Counted from the first letter of the stretch, positions 22,130 to 34,113 are shown. The stretch: DNA of 64,000 nt from Meconema thalassinum (GCA_946902985.2 OX336389.2:787214979-787278978), one strand, 5' to 3'. The notes: generated from the sequence alone by a model not told the origin. A program made the numbers and translations.

Positions 22130-22440
22130 GTGGCCGTTATCTCTTAGAAGAGGGACGATAACCTAGATGATAGTCCCCTTAAAACAGCAATTATCATCAT
22201 CGGCTATTAGAAGGCACCGCTTCAACCTTGGATGGCCCAAAGTGCGCTTTCAATCTTACTGACTTCGCTATTGTCCCTGCGAGTCAAAGTGCACCCCGTT
22301 CCACACTTCACGCGAGGATTAAAAACTTTCATGCTAGAGCAAAGAATCGAACCCTAACCGTTTGATTGGATAGCTACTGTTCTTACCACACGACCAGAAC
22401 ACCGCAGTGGCGGTCTCATGTAAAAGGAGATCGAACCCAA
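22130..22440. mobile_element. SINE debris (two decayed fragments)
   Basis: GATAACCTAGATGATAGTCC with AACAGCAATTATCATCATC (22150-22200) matches the element at 38774-38825. 22260-22400 contains GTGCACCCCGTTCCACAC and a minus-strand B box GGTTCGATTC, as in families C and F. Both are truncated and diverged. Confidence 0.5.
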
Positions 22441-23270
22441 GCCACAGAGTCCAGTAGTAAAAAGTCATTGGTCCGACACAATCCGTACCTGACACTCGAC
22501 CTGATGACAGTAATTAAACTTCCATCATTCCCATCCCAGAATTAGCTCGCCACCTAACATTTAATATGGAAATAAGCTCCTCTTGTACTAATTTCCCATG
22601 ACCTGTAACAAATGCCTGTATCGGAGGGTACAGGTTTCAACATCAAAGCTAACGGCCCGGCCACAGTGAATGGTAGTCAACTCGTTTGAATATGTTACAA
22701 CTGTCGGGTCTGAACTGATCCGTATTGTCTCCAACATGTTATGTGCCGTGTTCGGGAGGGTCGCTGGCCTCTGAAACCAGCATCAGGTTTCACCTTCACA
22801 TTTCGAGGGCAGTTTAATATAATTGATAATGTTACGCTCTTGTCCGTAGGTTCCAGCACAGGAATGTACAGCAACGCCCACGTTGTAAACATCTACACCA
22901 AATGACACTGTGGCTATAGTCGAAATTACCTTTTCTTTTTCTTTCAGATGCGCCCGCTGCCAGCACTTCAAATGATTCGAATCGTACGAGGGCGTGGTTG
23001 AGACAAGCGCACGCACGCCTGCTATTGGTTTGTTCATCTCCGAGAAACATGCTATGAATGGACCGAATCTTTGATGAAAGTTCGAAGCAAGTAGAGTTAA
23101 TCAAGAATATTTATGCGATCACTACCGTCGAAAATATGGAATCAAACATTGCACTGGATGACCGGCTCACGCAGTCGTGGAAGTAAACATCTATTTCTAC
23201 AACATAGGCCTACACCTCCCGTTTCACTCCTCGGTTCGGCCGTGCACGTGACGTCATGCACCACGACCAT
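22441..23270. other. no recognisable feature
   Basis: More balanced base composition than its neighbours, with overlapping minus-strand frames (22695-23104) of up to 90 codons. None shows a domain I know. A decayed repeat or a missed exon cannot be told apart by eye. Confidence 0.3.
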
Positions 23271-23274
23271 GATG

Positions 23275-23600
23275 GGGCGATGCAGTCAGTTCACAGATAG
23301 GAGATTTGAGTCCCGGCGCTGACAGCGGCGTGTGTTTCTCCGGGTTTTTCCACACTCCATCCAGGCAAATGCTGGGCAAGTTGCTTGCCTTAATTCAAGT
23401 CCCGGGGCAATTACCAAAGATTGAACTCTAAATATTACCGCTACACACAGCACTACAAACACCGCAGAAACACAGGTTATCAGACAAATTCAAGCCCCTA
23501 ATGTAACTTCTATTTCCATATCTATGTGGTTGGCTGAGATGAAACAAGTCTCATCGCAACGATTTATCTACGGCCCAATGCCCATACTGGCAACATGATG
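23275..23600 (+). mobile_element. tRNA-derived SINE, family G
   Basis: The head is degenerate around GATTTGAGTCCCGGCGC; the body reads TCTCCGGGTTTTTCCACACT, CAAGTCCCGGGGCAATTACC and AACACAGGTTATCAGAC. Copies also at 28.24, 29.04 and 51.34 kb. Confidence 0.6.
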
Positions 23601-24900
23601 ATGATGATGATAATTGTTGTTTTAAGGGGCCTAACATCTAGGTTATCGGCCCCGAATGGTCTGGGTGATAGCGAAAATGACAATGAAATGGAAGCCAGAA
23701 CGAAAATTAAGTGAGACGGAAAATACTTACAAAAAGGAACTACTCACAAAATGGAGAGCGATAATACTTACAAAAGGGAATTTAGAACGAAAATACTCAC
23801 AAAAGGAATAGATTGAAAAATACGCACAAAATGTAGGCTAGGTTCAAAATACGTACAAAATGCATTGTAGAGTCGAAATACTTACAAAATGCAACTGAAA
23901 TTCAAAATACTTACAAAATGCAAATGGGATCGAAAATACGTACAAAATGCAATTGAGGTTCAAAATACTTACAAAATGCAAGTGAAATTGAAAATACATA
24001 ATGCAATTTAGATTGAAAACCAACCATTTCAGATTCTAAATACTCACAAAGTGCAATTGAATTTCAAAATACTTACAAAATGCAATTGAAATTGAAAAAG
24101 CTTACAAAATGTATGGTAGATTCAAACTACTCATTCGGATTGACAATACTTACAAAATGCAATTTAGATTGAAAAATACTTACAAAATGTAATTTAGATT
24201 CAAAATACCCACAAAATGCAGTTGAGAATCAAAATAATTGCAATAAGCCCACCATACAAAATGCAATTTAGATTTAAAATTCTTGCGAAATGCGGTTTAG
24301 GTTGAAAATACTTACAAATTGCAATTGAAATTCAAAATTCTCACTAAAATGCCCTGCTCCTACATTGAAAGACTTACTAAAAAGCAATTTAGATTGACAA
24401 TCTCTAGAAAATGCAATTGAGGTTGAAAACACTCGCGAAATGCAATTTAAATCGAAAAAACTTACAAAATGCAACGTAGATTAAAAATACCTACAAAATG
24501 TAGTGTAGATGCAAAGAAAAAATTTAAAGAAATTGCTTTAGGGAATTTAGATACACGGGGAGCCAATTAACAAAAACAGTGCGGGAATCTTAAAGAGAAA
24601 AGGAAATATAATGAAAAGAAAACAAGAGGTCTGACCCCTCGAAGAAGGAGGGATCAGTAAAGATGAGACAAGGGCCAATTAAGCCGGGAAAGTGAAAAAC
24701 TCCCTAGGCCTCGGATACCCTAATACCGTCGGGGTCGGAAAAGAACAAGAGTTGACCAAGGGAGGTCGACAGGAAAGAAGACAGAGAGGATCCAGGCACA
24801 AGTAAGTGGAAGCAATGCCGGACTCAGCTGGGGTCCCGTGGTCGCCAACCCACGTCTCACTAGATGTGAGCCCCCGGGGGACATCCTGGCAACAAGCACA
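23601..24900 (+). mobile_element. composite element carrying a 30-bp minisatellite
   Basis: It begins with the block TTGTTGTTTTAAGGGGCC and TCTAGGTTATCGGCCCC, which recurs in pieces at 38.8, 51.2, 52.8 and 63.0 kb. The minisatellite follows (23700-24515). The 3' part (24540-24900) includes GAGTTGACCAAGGGAGG, TGGTCGCCAACCCACG and CACTAGATGTGAGCCCC, which is matched at 32480-32630 (ATTGACCAAGGGAAGTTGAC, TGGTCGCCAAATCACG, CACTAGCGTGAG). So the two loci share a unit. Boundaries are uncertain. Confidence 0.55.
23700..24515 (+). repeat. 30-bp minisatellite
   Basis: Roughly two dozen degenerate copies of a unit near AAATACTTACAAAATGCAAT followed by TTAGATTGA. Spacing varies by a few bases. The unit has no stop-free frame worth noting; short minus-strand frames inside are repeat artefacts. 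Confidence 0.85.
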
Positions 24901-25271
24901 TCATAAAAGTTACCAATTTACTGTCGCTATTCCCACTTTAGGGACGTGGAACTTCTTGGTTATCAGCCCTGATGTAACTGAGATATAAGAATGAATACAA
25001 CTGAGCAGGGAATGACCATGAGGTACAGTACGGCAATTCGTTGAATCCGACCGCAGGAACCTATAAAAAATTATATTGCAAGGGTAATATGAGGTGGAGT
25101 TTCAACCCACTAGTCCAGATATAGCTTAGCCCCAAGGCTTTAAGCGGCAACGCGCTGAGCATAAATGGTCATTATACGATCTAAATACACTCTTAACTTT
25201 CCATTTACAGAATAGAAATACATGTCTTTGGGTTTCGAGGATTCGTACACGTAGGTGGTTTAATTGGATTT

Positions 25272-25600
25272 GCGACATCATTGTCATGTACTGTACTTGG
25301 GTGTGCATATGTGTGTGGAATCTCTCTGATAACCTGTGTCATTGCAGTGGCTGTACTAGTGTTTGTATTTGTAATTGGGGCTAGGATTCTGCTAGGAATG
25401 ACCGAGGTCTTAAGTTAGAAACGATCCCGGCATTCGTCTGGAGTAGAAGTGGAATATCACAGAAAACCACTTCCAAGATGGCTGAGGTGGGAATCGAACC
25501 CACCTCTTCTATGTTTTGCCTCACGAGGCTGAGTATGCCCCGTCCCAGCCCTCAGACTGAATTCAATTTCTTGGCAGCCAAGAGGCGCAACGAGGCGGAC
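25272..25600 (-). mobile_element. tRNA-derived SINE, family C, 5'-incomplete
   Basis: On the minus strand: body words CCACCTCAGCCATCTTGGAA, CTCCAGACGAATGCCGGG and the tail ATTACAAATACAAAC. The tRNA-like head is missing or replaced beyond 25590. The GGTTCGATTCC word at 25491-25501 is the second, internal one. Confidence 0.65.
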
Positions 25601-25646
25601 CCAATGGTTCAAGCTCAAACTGAATTGTTAGAACAATATGTACTGA

Positions 25647-25690
25647 CTAGCGGACCCGTGCGAGAAACCTCGCATGTTCATAAACCACAC
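25647..25690 (-). mobile_element. Helitron 3' end
   Basis: On the minus strand a perfect 5-bp hairpin GCGAG/CTCGC (25660-25673) is followed after nine bases by CTAG (25647-25650) and then T. Same family as the end at 6365. The body would lie to the right; no TC start was recognised, so the extent is unknown. Confidence 0.65.
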
Positions 25691-26790
25691 TTTCCTCAAT
25701 AGGTATATAATGAGACACTTAAGGAGAAAGTTTATGTTTTTATTTCAACCAAATGATTATAGAACACTATTTACATTTCAGGAAATACCTCAGAATGTTA
25801 ATAAGACATGAAACAGACGTCACAGCGGCCCGTGGACAGCAATTATGGAGCGTATTTTCCTACATCAACGGTGTTTGCAAATCGCACACTTCGTACAATT
25901 TTTTTAAAGTCATTTTTTTAAAGAAATTATAGATATTTATGAAATTATAGCGCAATACGTCACTGCTAATGTCTATCTATTCTCTTTCATTTGAATGCTC
26001 ATTTGTCACGATCGGTCGCTTGTGAGCGCCGCAGGAGGGATCAATACTACTGAAATAATATATAATTATGATGATTAGGCTATACTATGAAGAAATTATC
26101 AACGAGTTTGCTAACCATCAAATTCAGGTGGAAACTCCTGTGTGTGGCTAGTATATTCTTTCTTCATCTTTGTTTTAATGATTTTCTACTGAAATATAGG
26201 CCTACAGGTAGACAATATCCACACTTTATAGTAATTCTAAAGCTCTATTCGTAGATAATAGCACTTATGTTTCGAAAGAGCACGCACATTATTCATTGTG
26301 CCTAGGGGCGCAATAATGTGAAATCCATCACTTGGTCGATATGGTTTAATTTGTAAGATGTTTGACTCACAGCCCAGTGTCCAATTCTTTCAAAATCATT
26401 TTCGGGAGTGGGGGAACATGCTTACCGCGACAGATCAACAAATTAACGTGCACTGCATTAATTTGATGGGCTATAAGGAAGTTAGATACGTAGACAATAT
26501 TTCCCTTGCTTCTTGTGGCGCAGTGTCCTAATGATGCGGGAACCTCAATTTGTTTTCCCAACAATTTCACCTTGACATGGTTTGTGGGAGAGGGAGACAA
26601 AATGTTTCTTCTAGAGATGTGTCTCTCTGAAGGTCTTACTGACCAGACTTCGAGGAAAGTTAGCTTTGTTTCTCTGATTATTGTCCCCTGTTGCTAGTAC
26701 GATTCATTAGTCCGTGAAATACGATATGCGTAAAACTATAATATTACACACATTGCTGTTGTTGATTCATTTGGTGACTTAAGACTGTAT
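25691..26790. other. possible Helitron body; nothing else recognised
   Basis: AT-rich, non-coding. It may belong to the Helitron whose end lies at 25647. Confidence 0.35.
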
Positions 26791-26794
26791 AATC

Positions 26795-27245
26795 ATTTAA
26801 CCTCATGTACTTGGGTGTGTGTAAGATAACCCATGTTAAGGGAAGATTGTAGTTTTACGTGACCGTGAATCTTGTGATTATGAGCCACGGGACCTCCTTT
26901 TTACGTGGAATCCGAACCACAGGACATGGCATTTCACTTCGAAAATCTCACATGCATTGACCGGGAATCGAACCCGGACCGCCTTGGTGAGAGGCATACA
27001 GCTAAACCGCTGAGCCACCACGCCCCCATAATAATAACCCATGTTATTGCGGTGTCTGTAGTAATATGTATATTTGTAATTGAGACAAGGCTTGGAATGG
27101 AGGTTGCCATGAATTAAGGTGGGAACAATCCCGGCATTTGCTTGGAGTGTAAGAGGGGAAACTACTGAAAACTACCCCTAGGATGCCTGAGTGGAAATTG
27201 AACCTACCTCTTCTCAGTTCTGTCTCACGAGGCTGAGTTACTCAC
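26795..27245 (-). mobile_element. SINE family C, split by a family E SINE
   Basis: Tail part at 26795-26838, body at 27034-27245 (AATGCCGGGATTGTTCCC, TTACAAATATACATATTACT on the minus strand). Removing 26839-27033 and one copy of the 13-bp repeat restores a continuous family C body. Confidence 0.75.
26839..27033 (-). mobile_element. tRNA-derived SINE, family E, nested
   Basis: On the minus strand: an A box TGGCTCAGCGG, a perfect B box GGTTCGATTCC, then TGCATGTGAGATTTTCGAAG and a tail reading CACGTAAAACTACAATC. It is flanked by a perfect 13-bp duplication ATAACCCATGTTA (26826-26838 and 27034-27046), which fixes its limits at about 195 bp. It inserted into an existing family C SINE. Confidence 0.88.
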
Positions 27246-28049
27246 TTTGAAATACTGTAAAGTGTGTTCGGTAAAATAATGAAGTGAGAATATCAGTCGA
27301 CGTGTTGTGCTGGACAAAGCAAAGATGGCGTAAAGTTACTTTTAAAATGTGCCCTTTTCAATATTGCTAAAGTCAATATTCATCCCCATCGCCCTGACTT
27401 AGAACTTGGCAGAAAACTGGTAAATATCCCACGGAACTCTACTCCAACAGCCTGAACAATGTCTGGAAGGTGTCAGCTGAAAGACTTCTAGGTTACATAG
27501 CCTATTAGCAGGGGAACGAACGTGATTCTAGTTTTCGATGCAGTGGATTGTCAGGGCTTGTCTCAGTAATCAGGATGTAGCCTCCCAGTCACCTTGATGT
27601 TCGATGAATGAACCCCACGGAGTGGGAGACAAATTGGAATATAATGGTGCAAAGCGGCGTACTCCACCCCACCAGCCATTGTTTCCAGTAATGGAGAGTG
27701 CAGACATTTCCAGGTGCTTCCTCTCAAGCAAGACGTTCCTCTTCTTCACTGTCATGGACTACCATTGTAAGGTATTATAATGGGTCCTTGAGATGAGTGA
27801 GGCTATGATATTCTGGCTCCTGTGATCCGACACCCATCCCTAAGGATACGGTGCTAACGTAATAAATCGTCTGCACCTTCCAATTCCCCTCAGCCTGCTA
27901 TTCTCGAGAGGAATTCGATACTGGCAGCACCGATGGGATTATTGGGACCTCAAATTCCACCTGCTTTTTCTAAAATGAAAAGTAGACGAAGTGATCTATT
28001 GTACTGGCTTGTAATTCCAGAAATGAAAAAGAACAAAAAAAAAAAGCAA
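27246..28049. other. no recognisable feature
   Basis: No repeat head, ends or coding homology noticed; the short minus-strand frame at 27570-27755 is unremarkable. Confidence 0.4.
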
Positions 28050-28235
28050 GAAGCTAGCAGTTTTACGTGACTGTTAATCTCGTGACCATGAGCTAAGGGT
28101 TCTCCATTTTTACGTGGAATCTGAACCGAAAGACATGGAATTTAAATTCTAAAATCTCACATGCATTGATCGGAAATCAAATCTGGACCGCCTTGGTGAA
28201 GGCAAACAGCTTGACCGCTGCGCCACCAGGCCCCG
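28050..28235 (-). mobile_element. SINE family E
   Basis: Same body as the nested copy at 26839 (TTTTACGTGACTGTTAATC, TTTTTACGTGGAATCTGAAC, CTCACATGCATTGATCGG on the plus strand), more diverged: the B box is damaged (GATTTGATTTCC). Confidence 0.7.
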
Positions 28236-28560
28236 TGCACGTTACGTCATGCACCACAACTGCAAGGTGGTGGGGGCTAGAAGACCGTAGATCAAATTTC
28301 GAATCACAATATTGACAGTTGCCATCCTAACTCTAATTTTGCCGGTGATTTTTTACGCTCTCTCCCAGCAAATTTCAGGATAAGCTGTCCCGAGGCACCT
28401 ATCACAATTTTAGACTTCATAATTATAGTTACATTATTACAGTCACCTCAGAAACATGGGTTATCCGACAAATTCAACACACACACAAGTACGTTGGGAT
28501 GATGACCAGTATATCCCAAGCCCATTAAATGTAATAACAACAACTTATTGGAATATTAAA
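28236..28560 (+). mobile_element. SINE family G
   Basis: Starts GTGCACGTTACGTCATGCAC, with the body and AAACATGGGTTATCCGACAA and a CAACAAC tail; similar to 23275-23600, where GTGCACGTGACGTCATGCAC also leads in. Confidence 0.55.
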
Positions 28561-29035
28561 CATCTATCATTATGACACTTCTATCTTCATCATCATCATG
28601 TGAAAAACCGGATCATTATACTGTAAGCTATCACTCACCAATCTATAGAAATAAGTTAAGAGAATTGTCTCTCATTAAACCAGGGCCGGTTATGTTTTGG
28701 TTGCAATTTTTTAATGTAAAGTGGTTGGATCTATACGATGTGAATGTTCTTTATTATAATAATCTATTTCCAGTTCTGCGCACTTTAGCCAGCAAGGTAG
28801 ATGATTGAGCGTTGTCTAAATGTAGCCTACGTTTTAATAGATCGGCTGTAGATTACCGCATGTTACAAGGAAGGCTCGAAATGGACAGGAAGGGACCACA
28901 AATTATGGAAACTTTCCGGTCCGCCTTCTAAAAAAATAGCTATTGTAATTTACGATTCATTTTATTCGAGTATTAATTAAAAATGTCAATTCAATTTAAG
29001 AATATGGTTAATAAGGTGTGAAATCCTAAGGTGTA
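28561..29035. other. no recognisable feature
   Basis: AT-rich; the 78-codon frame at 28572-28808 shows no known domain. Confidence 0.4.
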
Positions 29036-29039
29036 GCCG

Positions 29040-29320
29040 TGAGCGTTTAAATACCCGCCGTGCCGACAAGTCCGGTTATCTGAGGTTCGACCCCCTGCAC
29101 CTACAGCAGCCATCCTGAGTGAGGTTTTTCCCCGGGGTTTTCCACAATTCCTTCCGGAAAATACAAGGATAATACATTTTTTCAAGTCCCGGGGCTCTTA
29201 CCCCATTCCTGACCTACATAATTATATTCACACACACTACTACAGTCCCAAGTAGCCTACACAGGACTGATGACCAAGATGTCCGAAGCCACTAAAACGA
29301 ATTAACAACAAACAAATTTA
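29040..29320 (+). mobile_element. SINE family G
   Basis: Head with B-box-like GGTTCGACCCCC, then GTTTTTCCCCGGGGTTTTCC, TTTTTCAAGTCCCGGGGCTC and a tail with GACTGATGACCAAGATG. Confidence 0.6.
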
Positions 29321-29524
29321 AGTTTGAGTAGAATTTATTTAAAGAATACTGGTAAGTGGCAACGGCAAGTAACAACGGCAATCGGCGCTGCTTTATTGCA
29401 TTACTTGCTTTCACTGCCAGCCATAGACAGGCTCATGAAGTAACTGGAGGCAGTTTGGAACATGCCTCGTCACTGAAGAAAAGAAAAAAAATCCTATGAG
29501 AGAAAAAATGAGGACAGCCTTGCC

Positions 29525-29930
29525 CTGTACCACCATGTAGTGTAGTGACTAGCATTCTTGGCTCTCGCCCTGGAGGTCTGGGTTTGATTTCCGGCTCGCC
29601 AAATAAATTTTAATTCTGGTGTGAGGGCCGGAACAGGACACACTCAGCCTTGTGAGGCAAAACTGAAAAGAAGAGGGTTCGATTCTCACCGCAGCTATCC
29701 TGGTATTGATTTTCCGTGGTTTCCCACTTCCACTACAGGCAAATGCAGGGATGGTTCCTAACTTAAGGCCACCTCATTCTCAATCTTATCTCCCTAATTT
29801 ACAAATACACACATTAGTACAGCCATCACACTAACACAGGTTATCAGACAAATTTCACACGCACCCAACTATACGGGAATACATGACCACGATGCCTCAA
29901 AATCTCTAAAATTGCCAACAACAACAAAGC
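29525..29930 (+). mobile_element. tRNA-derived SINE, family C, nearly full length
   Basis: tRNA-like head (GTAGTGACTAGCATTCTTGG, B-box GGTTTGATTTCC), then AATTTTAATTCTGGTGTGAG, CAGCCTTGTGAGGCAAAACT, a second GGTTCGATTCTC, TTTTCCGTGGTTTCCCACTT, AATGCAGGGATGG, ACAGGTTATCAGACAAATT and a (CAA)n tail. The best copy for reading the family layout of about 400 bp. Confidence 0.82.
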
Positions 29931-30160
29931 CGTACCCTGATAGTTCAGTATGTTACTCTAATACGATGTTTTTTGATGATTTAAACACTTTCTAACACAG
30001 GAATCTATTGCAAAATATCTGTGTTAGCAGATCCTTTATTGAGAAGAAACCTGGGTGAAACAGCAATAAACATAAAATAACTTTGAAGAGAATCGATCAT
30101 CCCTATTCCTGGCAGGAGAGAACGTTAGGGAGCATGTGTATGGACACACTCCACTGTCCG
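29931..30160. other. no recognisable feature
   Basis: Short AT-rich spacer. Confidence 0.4.
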
Positions 30161-30164
30161 TGGC

Positions 30165-30310
30165 GTTTGATCCGCATCTGATGATACCTTGCTGATCAAA
30201 CCTGGTCATTCAAGTGTAATAATTAATCTCATGTAATTTCTTTCAGGTTCAGGCACCAACACCCGTTTTAAATTTGGGTAACTTTTGTTGACCGACTGAA
30301 AAGCATTTCA
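30165..30310 (+). repeat. Penelope-like terminal fragment
   Basis: Decayed hammerhead-like core (CATCTGATGATACC...CTGGTCATTC at 30175-30211), then TTAATCTCATGTAATTTC, CAGGTTCAGGCACC and TTGTTGACCGACTGAAAAGC, as at 45838-46010. No body attached. Confidence 0.6.
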
Positions 30311-31335
30311 GTTTCATTTAATAAGGCAACATTGAAAAATGACTTCCAAACACGATTACATTTATTAGGCCTATTATATGACTACCCTTTATCATTTCCG
30401 TCTTCAATGAGTTCTTGGATGAGATGAAAATCTGCGTGGCAGGTGGCGTTTTACGAACGGATGCTCGTCCTCGCGCCAACCCCATGTAAGGAATTAATGA
30501 AAGAAGAAATGAATAAGGATTAATGAAACTGGTCAAGGAGATGTAAGGCAGCGGCCGCGGCCTATTCGAAGGTACCGTCCCGGTATTTGTTGGGGGTAAA
30601 TATAAGAAACCATGGAAAACATTTCAAGGACGGACGATGGTGGTGTTTCTACTTACGTCTACTGAGTTCGAAAATAGCTAAGTCCCATGGCCTAATGCTT
30701 CGCGTTAGCGAGTGTAGCTACTGCTGTCGGTATTATTATTATTATTATCATAATTATATATTTAGCATGGTAGTAATGTTCTTGATGTCATGTGAATAGT
30801 CTGTTACCATGAAAATAATGGCGTTCTGGTTCATGAATATGTCCATTTTCAGCCCTGGGTATCACTCATTTTGAATGAAAGTCACAGGAGCAATTTAAAG
30901 GATGTTAATATTATTAATAACTAAATGATTAACTGAATGACTGTTTTAACAGTACCAACAGAGTTGTAATGAATATAATTTCCCAGCCAGATTGGTTGGG
31001 CCGTGCCGTGTCGGGGTGATAAATGGGTCCGCTATTAGATAATGATGACTGTGTATGAAGGTTTGGACAGTAGCTTATCACTAGGTTCTCTGATCGGCCT
31101 GGATGATTTACGGCACGCTCATAAATTCGAACGCACCACATGTTTCATCACGGAGCTTCTCCATGCTGGTCTCTTAACACGAGCACAGCACGTGTGCATT
31201 AACTCAATACTCACAAGACACGAAACCTAATAGGCTACTGTGTATCACCGATTTAACGTATATTTGGCACTTCTGTTGGGTTTAGGGCACCAGTATGATC
31301 TTCTGCGAAACTTGGAAAAGATTGCAACACCTAAA
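30311..31335. other. no gene; weak SINE trace near 30540-30640 and an ATT run at 30732-30750
   Basis: AGGTACCGTCCCGGTATTTG and AACCATGGAAAACATTTC near 30570-30630 echo a family C body. The rest is unassigned. Confidence 0.35.
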
Positions 31336-31339
31336 GTAG

Positions 31340-31625
31340 TCGTTAATTGGTTTTAGGGGCTTCGGACGTGTTGGTCATCAGCCCCATGTACTTGGATGTG
31401 TTTATCTGAATACTTGTGCTTCTAAGGTGAATACAGTAGTGTGTGTAGGCTAGGGAATGGAACTTGAAAAAGGTAACATCCTAGCATTTGCCACGAAAAA
31501 AGTGTTGAAAACCATGGGGAGAAACAACATTCAGGATAGGCACTGTCAGCGCTGGGATTCGAACCTCCGATCTCTGGACTTGCTACCACTCCCGATCACC
31601 GTAATGACGAGCGATTTAACGCGTG
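31340..31625 (-). mobile_element. tRNA-headed SINE related to family C
   Basis: On the minus strand the B box GGTTCGAATCCC (about 31555-31566) begins the head, then a shortened body; plus-strand phrases TAGGGGCTTCGGACGTG and GGTCATCAGCCCC mark the 3' end. Confidence 0.55.
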
Positions 31626-31689
31626 ATTATGATGATAAGTGTTAAATGTTGTCTTAGAGGGGGGGGGGTAATTTCGAAGTGGGGGTTGT

Positions 31690-32045
31690 TCCTTTAATTA
31701 GATTGGATATCGTGCTCATCGGCCCCGTTTATTTGGGTGTACAGAATTTCTTTAATAGCCTGTGGTGTCTGTAGTCATATGCGTATCTGTAATTGAGACT
31801 AGGATTGCGAAGAAGGAAGTTGTGACAATTAAACAAGGATCATCCCGGCATCTGCTTGGAGTAAATTTGAAGAAGAAAAAAAAACTAACTTCATGGATTG
31901 CAGAGATGGGAATGGAATCCCGAGGCTGAATGAAGCGCGTTCCAGTCCTCAAACTAGAGGTTTTTGGCAGAGCCTGGAATCGAACCCAGACTTAAGGACT
32001 GACAACCAGTAATGCTAGCCACTACCTTATGAGGTGGTCTACCCC
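31690..32045 (-). mobile_element. tRNA-derived SINE, family C
   Basis: On the minus strand: head TAGTGGCTAGCATTACTGG, B box GGTTCGATTCC, CTCTGCCAAAAACC, then CAAGCAGATGCCGGGATG and AATTACAGATACGCAT. Internal deletions remove part of the middle. Confidence 0.72.
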
Positions 32046-32079
32046 AAGGTTATCGACTCCTAGTGATGATGATTATTTC

Positions 32080-32640
32080 TTCTTCTTCACTAGAAGATGT
32101 GTGAGTAAAGAGTCCATACAACGTTGGAAGGAGTCTTTTAAGGGGTGGGTAATGAGAGACTGACAGTACAAAGAAACAGGAAGTTCTCCACCCCAAAGTC
32201 ACTGGTAAAAGACCGAGTTCAGGAGCCCTTTGAAATCACACCAGTCCTGAGCCACTGAGGATTTAAACCACTTGGTGCTACCCGCAGTGTAACATCTGGT
32301 GGCGGGCGGGCTGTGCTCATCTTGCCCTTGCAGTCGCCTATTTCGACAAGCAGGGGAAACCATGTGTGTGCTCGATTTCTCAAACACAGGGAGATCAATA
32401 AAACGAGGAAGACGTCCAATAGGTGTGAGAATCAGGAAAGCAAGGCTGTTTCAAATAAAGCAAGAAAATCTCAGCCTAATATCGTCAAGGTGAGAAGAGT
32501 ACAAGCATTTATTGACCAAGGGAAGTTGACAAGAAACATAGAAGGGAGGAACCCAGTACAAACAACCGGAAGCAACCCAGTGGTCGCCAAATCACGTTCC
32601 ACTAGCGTGAGTTTGTAGGGGCCCGAGTTAAAAAGTTGCT
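32080..32640 (+). repeat. repeat unit shared with 24540-24900
   Basis: GAGTAAAGAGTCC to GCCCGAGTT; the 3' part matches the composite element at 23.6-24.9 kb. Overlapping frames (32219-32618, both strands) reflect this unit and are not genes. Class unknown; it has no 30-bp minisatellite here. Confidence 0.45.
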
Positions 32641-33780
32641 ACCACACGTTAGAAGTAGTATGAGTAGACCTATATTCAGTATTACACGAATAATACAAGT
32701 TGGTAGGTCTATTCTAAAATATCCTGCTTGGTTCTTCAGGAGAAGGGGAACAATGGGGAACATAAGTTGACTTTCTCGCAAGTAGCCTAGTAACATTTTC
32801 TTTATTCTTGATTATATGTTATTAAAATTCATTTCACAATTTCTAGATCAGTCTAAAATATATAGTCTATTAAGGTAACATCTAAGCCAGCATTGACTTT
32901 CAGCAACGCCTGTAATCATTCGTGAAAAAAACTGTTATCCATACAATATTTTCTTGATCCCATCTATAAACAAGATGTTCAGTTAAGAACATGCAGCCTT
33001 CTTCCTCTTACATGTATAGGCACAGTTATAACTGAGGTTTAGAAGTTAAGGAAAAGTCATATTTTTCCATGAGATTATGTGCCCAAAATTTGAAATAATA
33101 AGTGGGAATGATGGGTCCCTAACCCCGTTAAAACATTTTTATTTGGCCTATAAGTGCATATTTTGGCCAATTTTTAGCTATTTGTCATATTTTGCTCTTT
33201 TTAATCAAAGTTGGTTATATTTTGAACATTTTTGTTTACATTTTGACAAGGTACATGTTATCTGGGTGGTGTTTCAAACACGGGATTTGCAAATGGTGCA
33301 GTAGATATATAGTTTTCTCTGTATTCCCGGAACAGGTAGATAGCAGGTTTAGAAGACCTGATTCCGAGAAAAGGCTTCTGTACGAATGTCTCATCGAGTA
33401 AGATGCCACCTCTGGAGGCAAATTTAGCTCAGAGTAATTAATAAACAAGGAGACTCCGAGTTATCTCCCGCCCAGTTTGCCCTTGATGGGTCTGGTAGGA
33501 GCTATATGATTGTGTCTGCTGTATTATCACGTTTTATGTTAGTAAAACACCAATACTTGCTACGCATCTCTAAAATACAAAGGTCATCTTCCCGTTTTCA
33601 GGTCATATTCATCTAGTTTTAGGGGCATATTTGTTTACATACTTTGTACTTTTTAAGGTCTTAAATATCCGAACCCTAGTTATAAATGTTTGATCTTTTC
33701 AAGCAGTATTAGCTTATTGGATGGTCGACTGCCCCTCATTCAATTCTATCAACTGTTTTTGTTTTCATTTTGGGGCTTGC
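32641..33780. other. mostly unassigned; pogo-like end relative at 32950-33055
   Basis: ACAAGATGTTCAGTTAAGAACAT and GTTATAACTGAGG (32970-33035) resemble the region just inside the left end of the pogo-like element (19089-19170). The rest, including overlapping small frames at 33077-33448, is unrecognised. Confidence 0.35.
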
Positions 33781-33784
33781 GATA

Positions 33785-34113
33785 CAGTAGTCATTTAACT
33801 CCGTGTGTTTAGGATTTAAATGATAGCCTGTCTTATTGTGGTGTCTGTAGCAATGTGTATATTTGTAATTGAGACTAGATCAATAAGGAGGCGGCCGTGG
33901 CCTTACGTTAGGAATTGTAAAGGTACTGTATTTGTAGAAGTGGCAAACCTCGGAAGCACACTTCTAGGATGGCTGAGGTAGGAATGTAACCCATGTATTC
34001 TCAATTCTGCCTCGCAAGGCTGATTGTACTCCGTTCTAGCCTTCAAACCAGAATTAAATTTCATGGCAAAGCCGGGAACCCGGACCTCAAAGTACTAGCC
34101 ACTACACCAGGTG
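33785..34113 (-). mobile_element. tRNA-derived SINE, family C
   Basis: On the minus strand: TAGTGGCTAGTACTTTGAGG head, a truncated B box, TTTGCCATGAAATTTAATTC, then TACCTCAGCCATCC and ATTACAAATATACACATTGC. Confidence 0.7.

Noticed and set aside
23700..24515. CRISPR array (about 30-bp repeats)
   Set aside because: Units abut with no spacers and are degenerate: a minisatellite.
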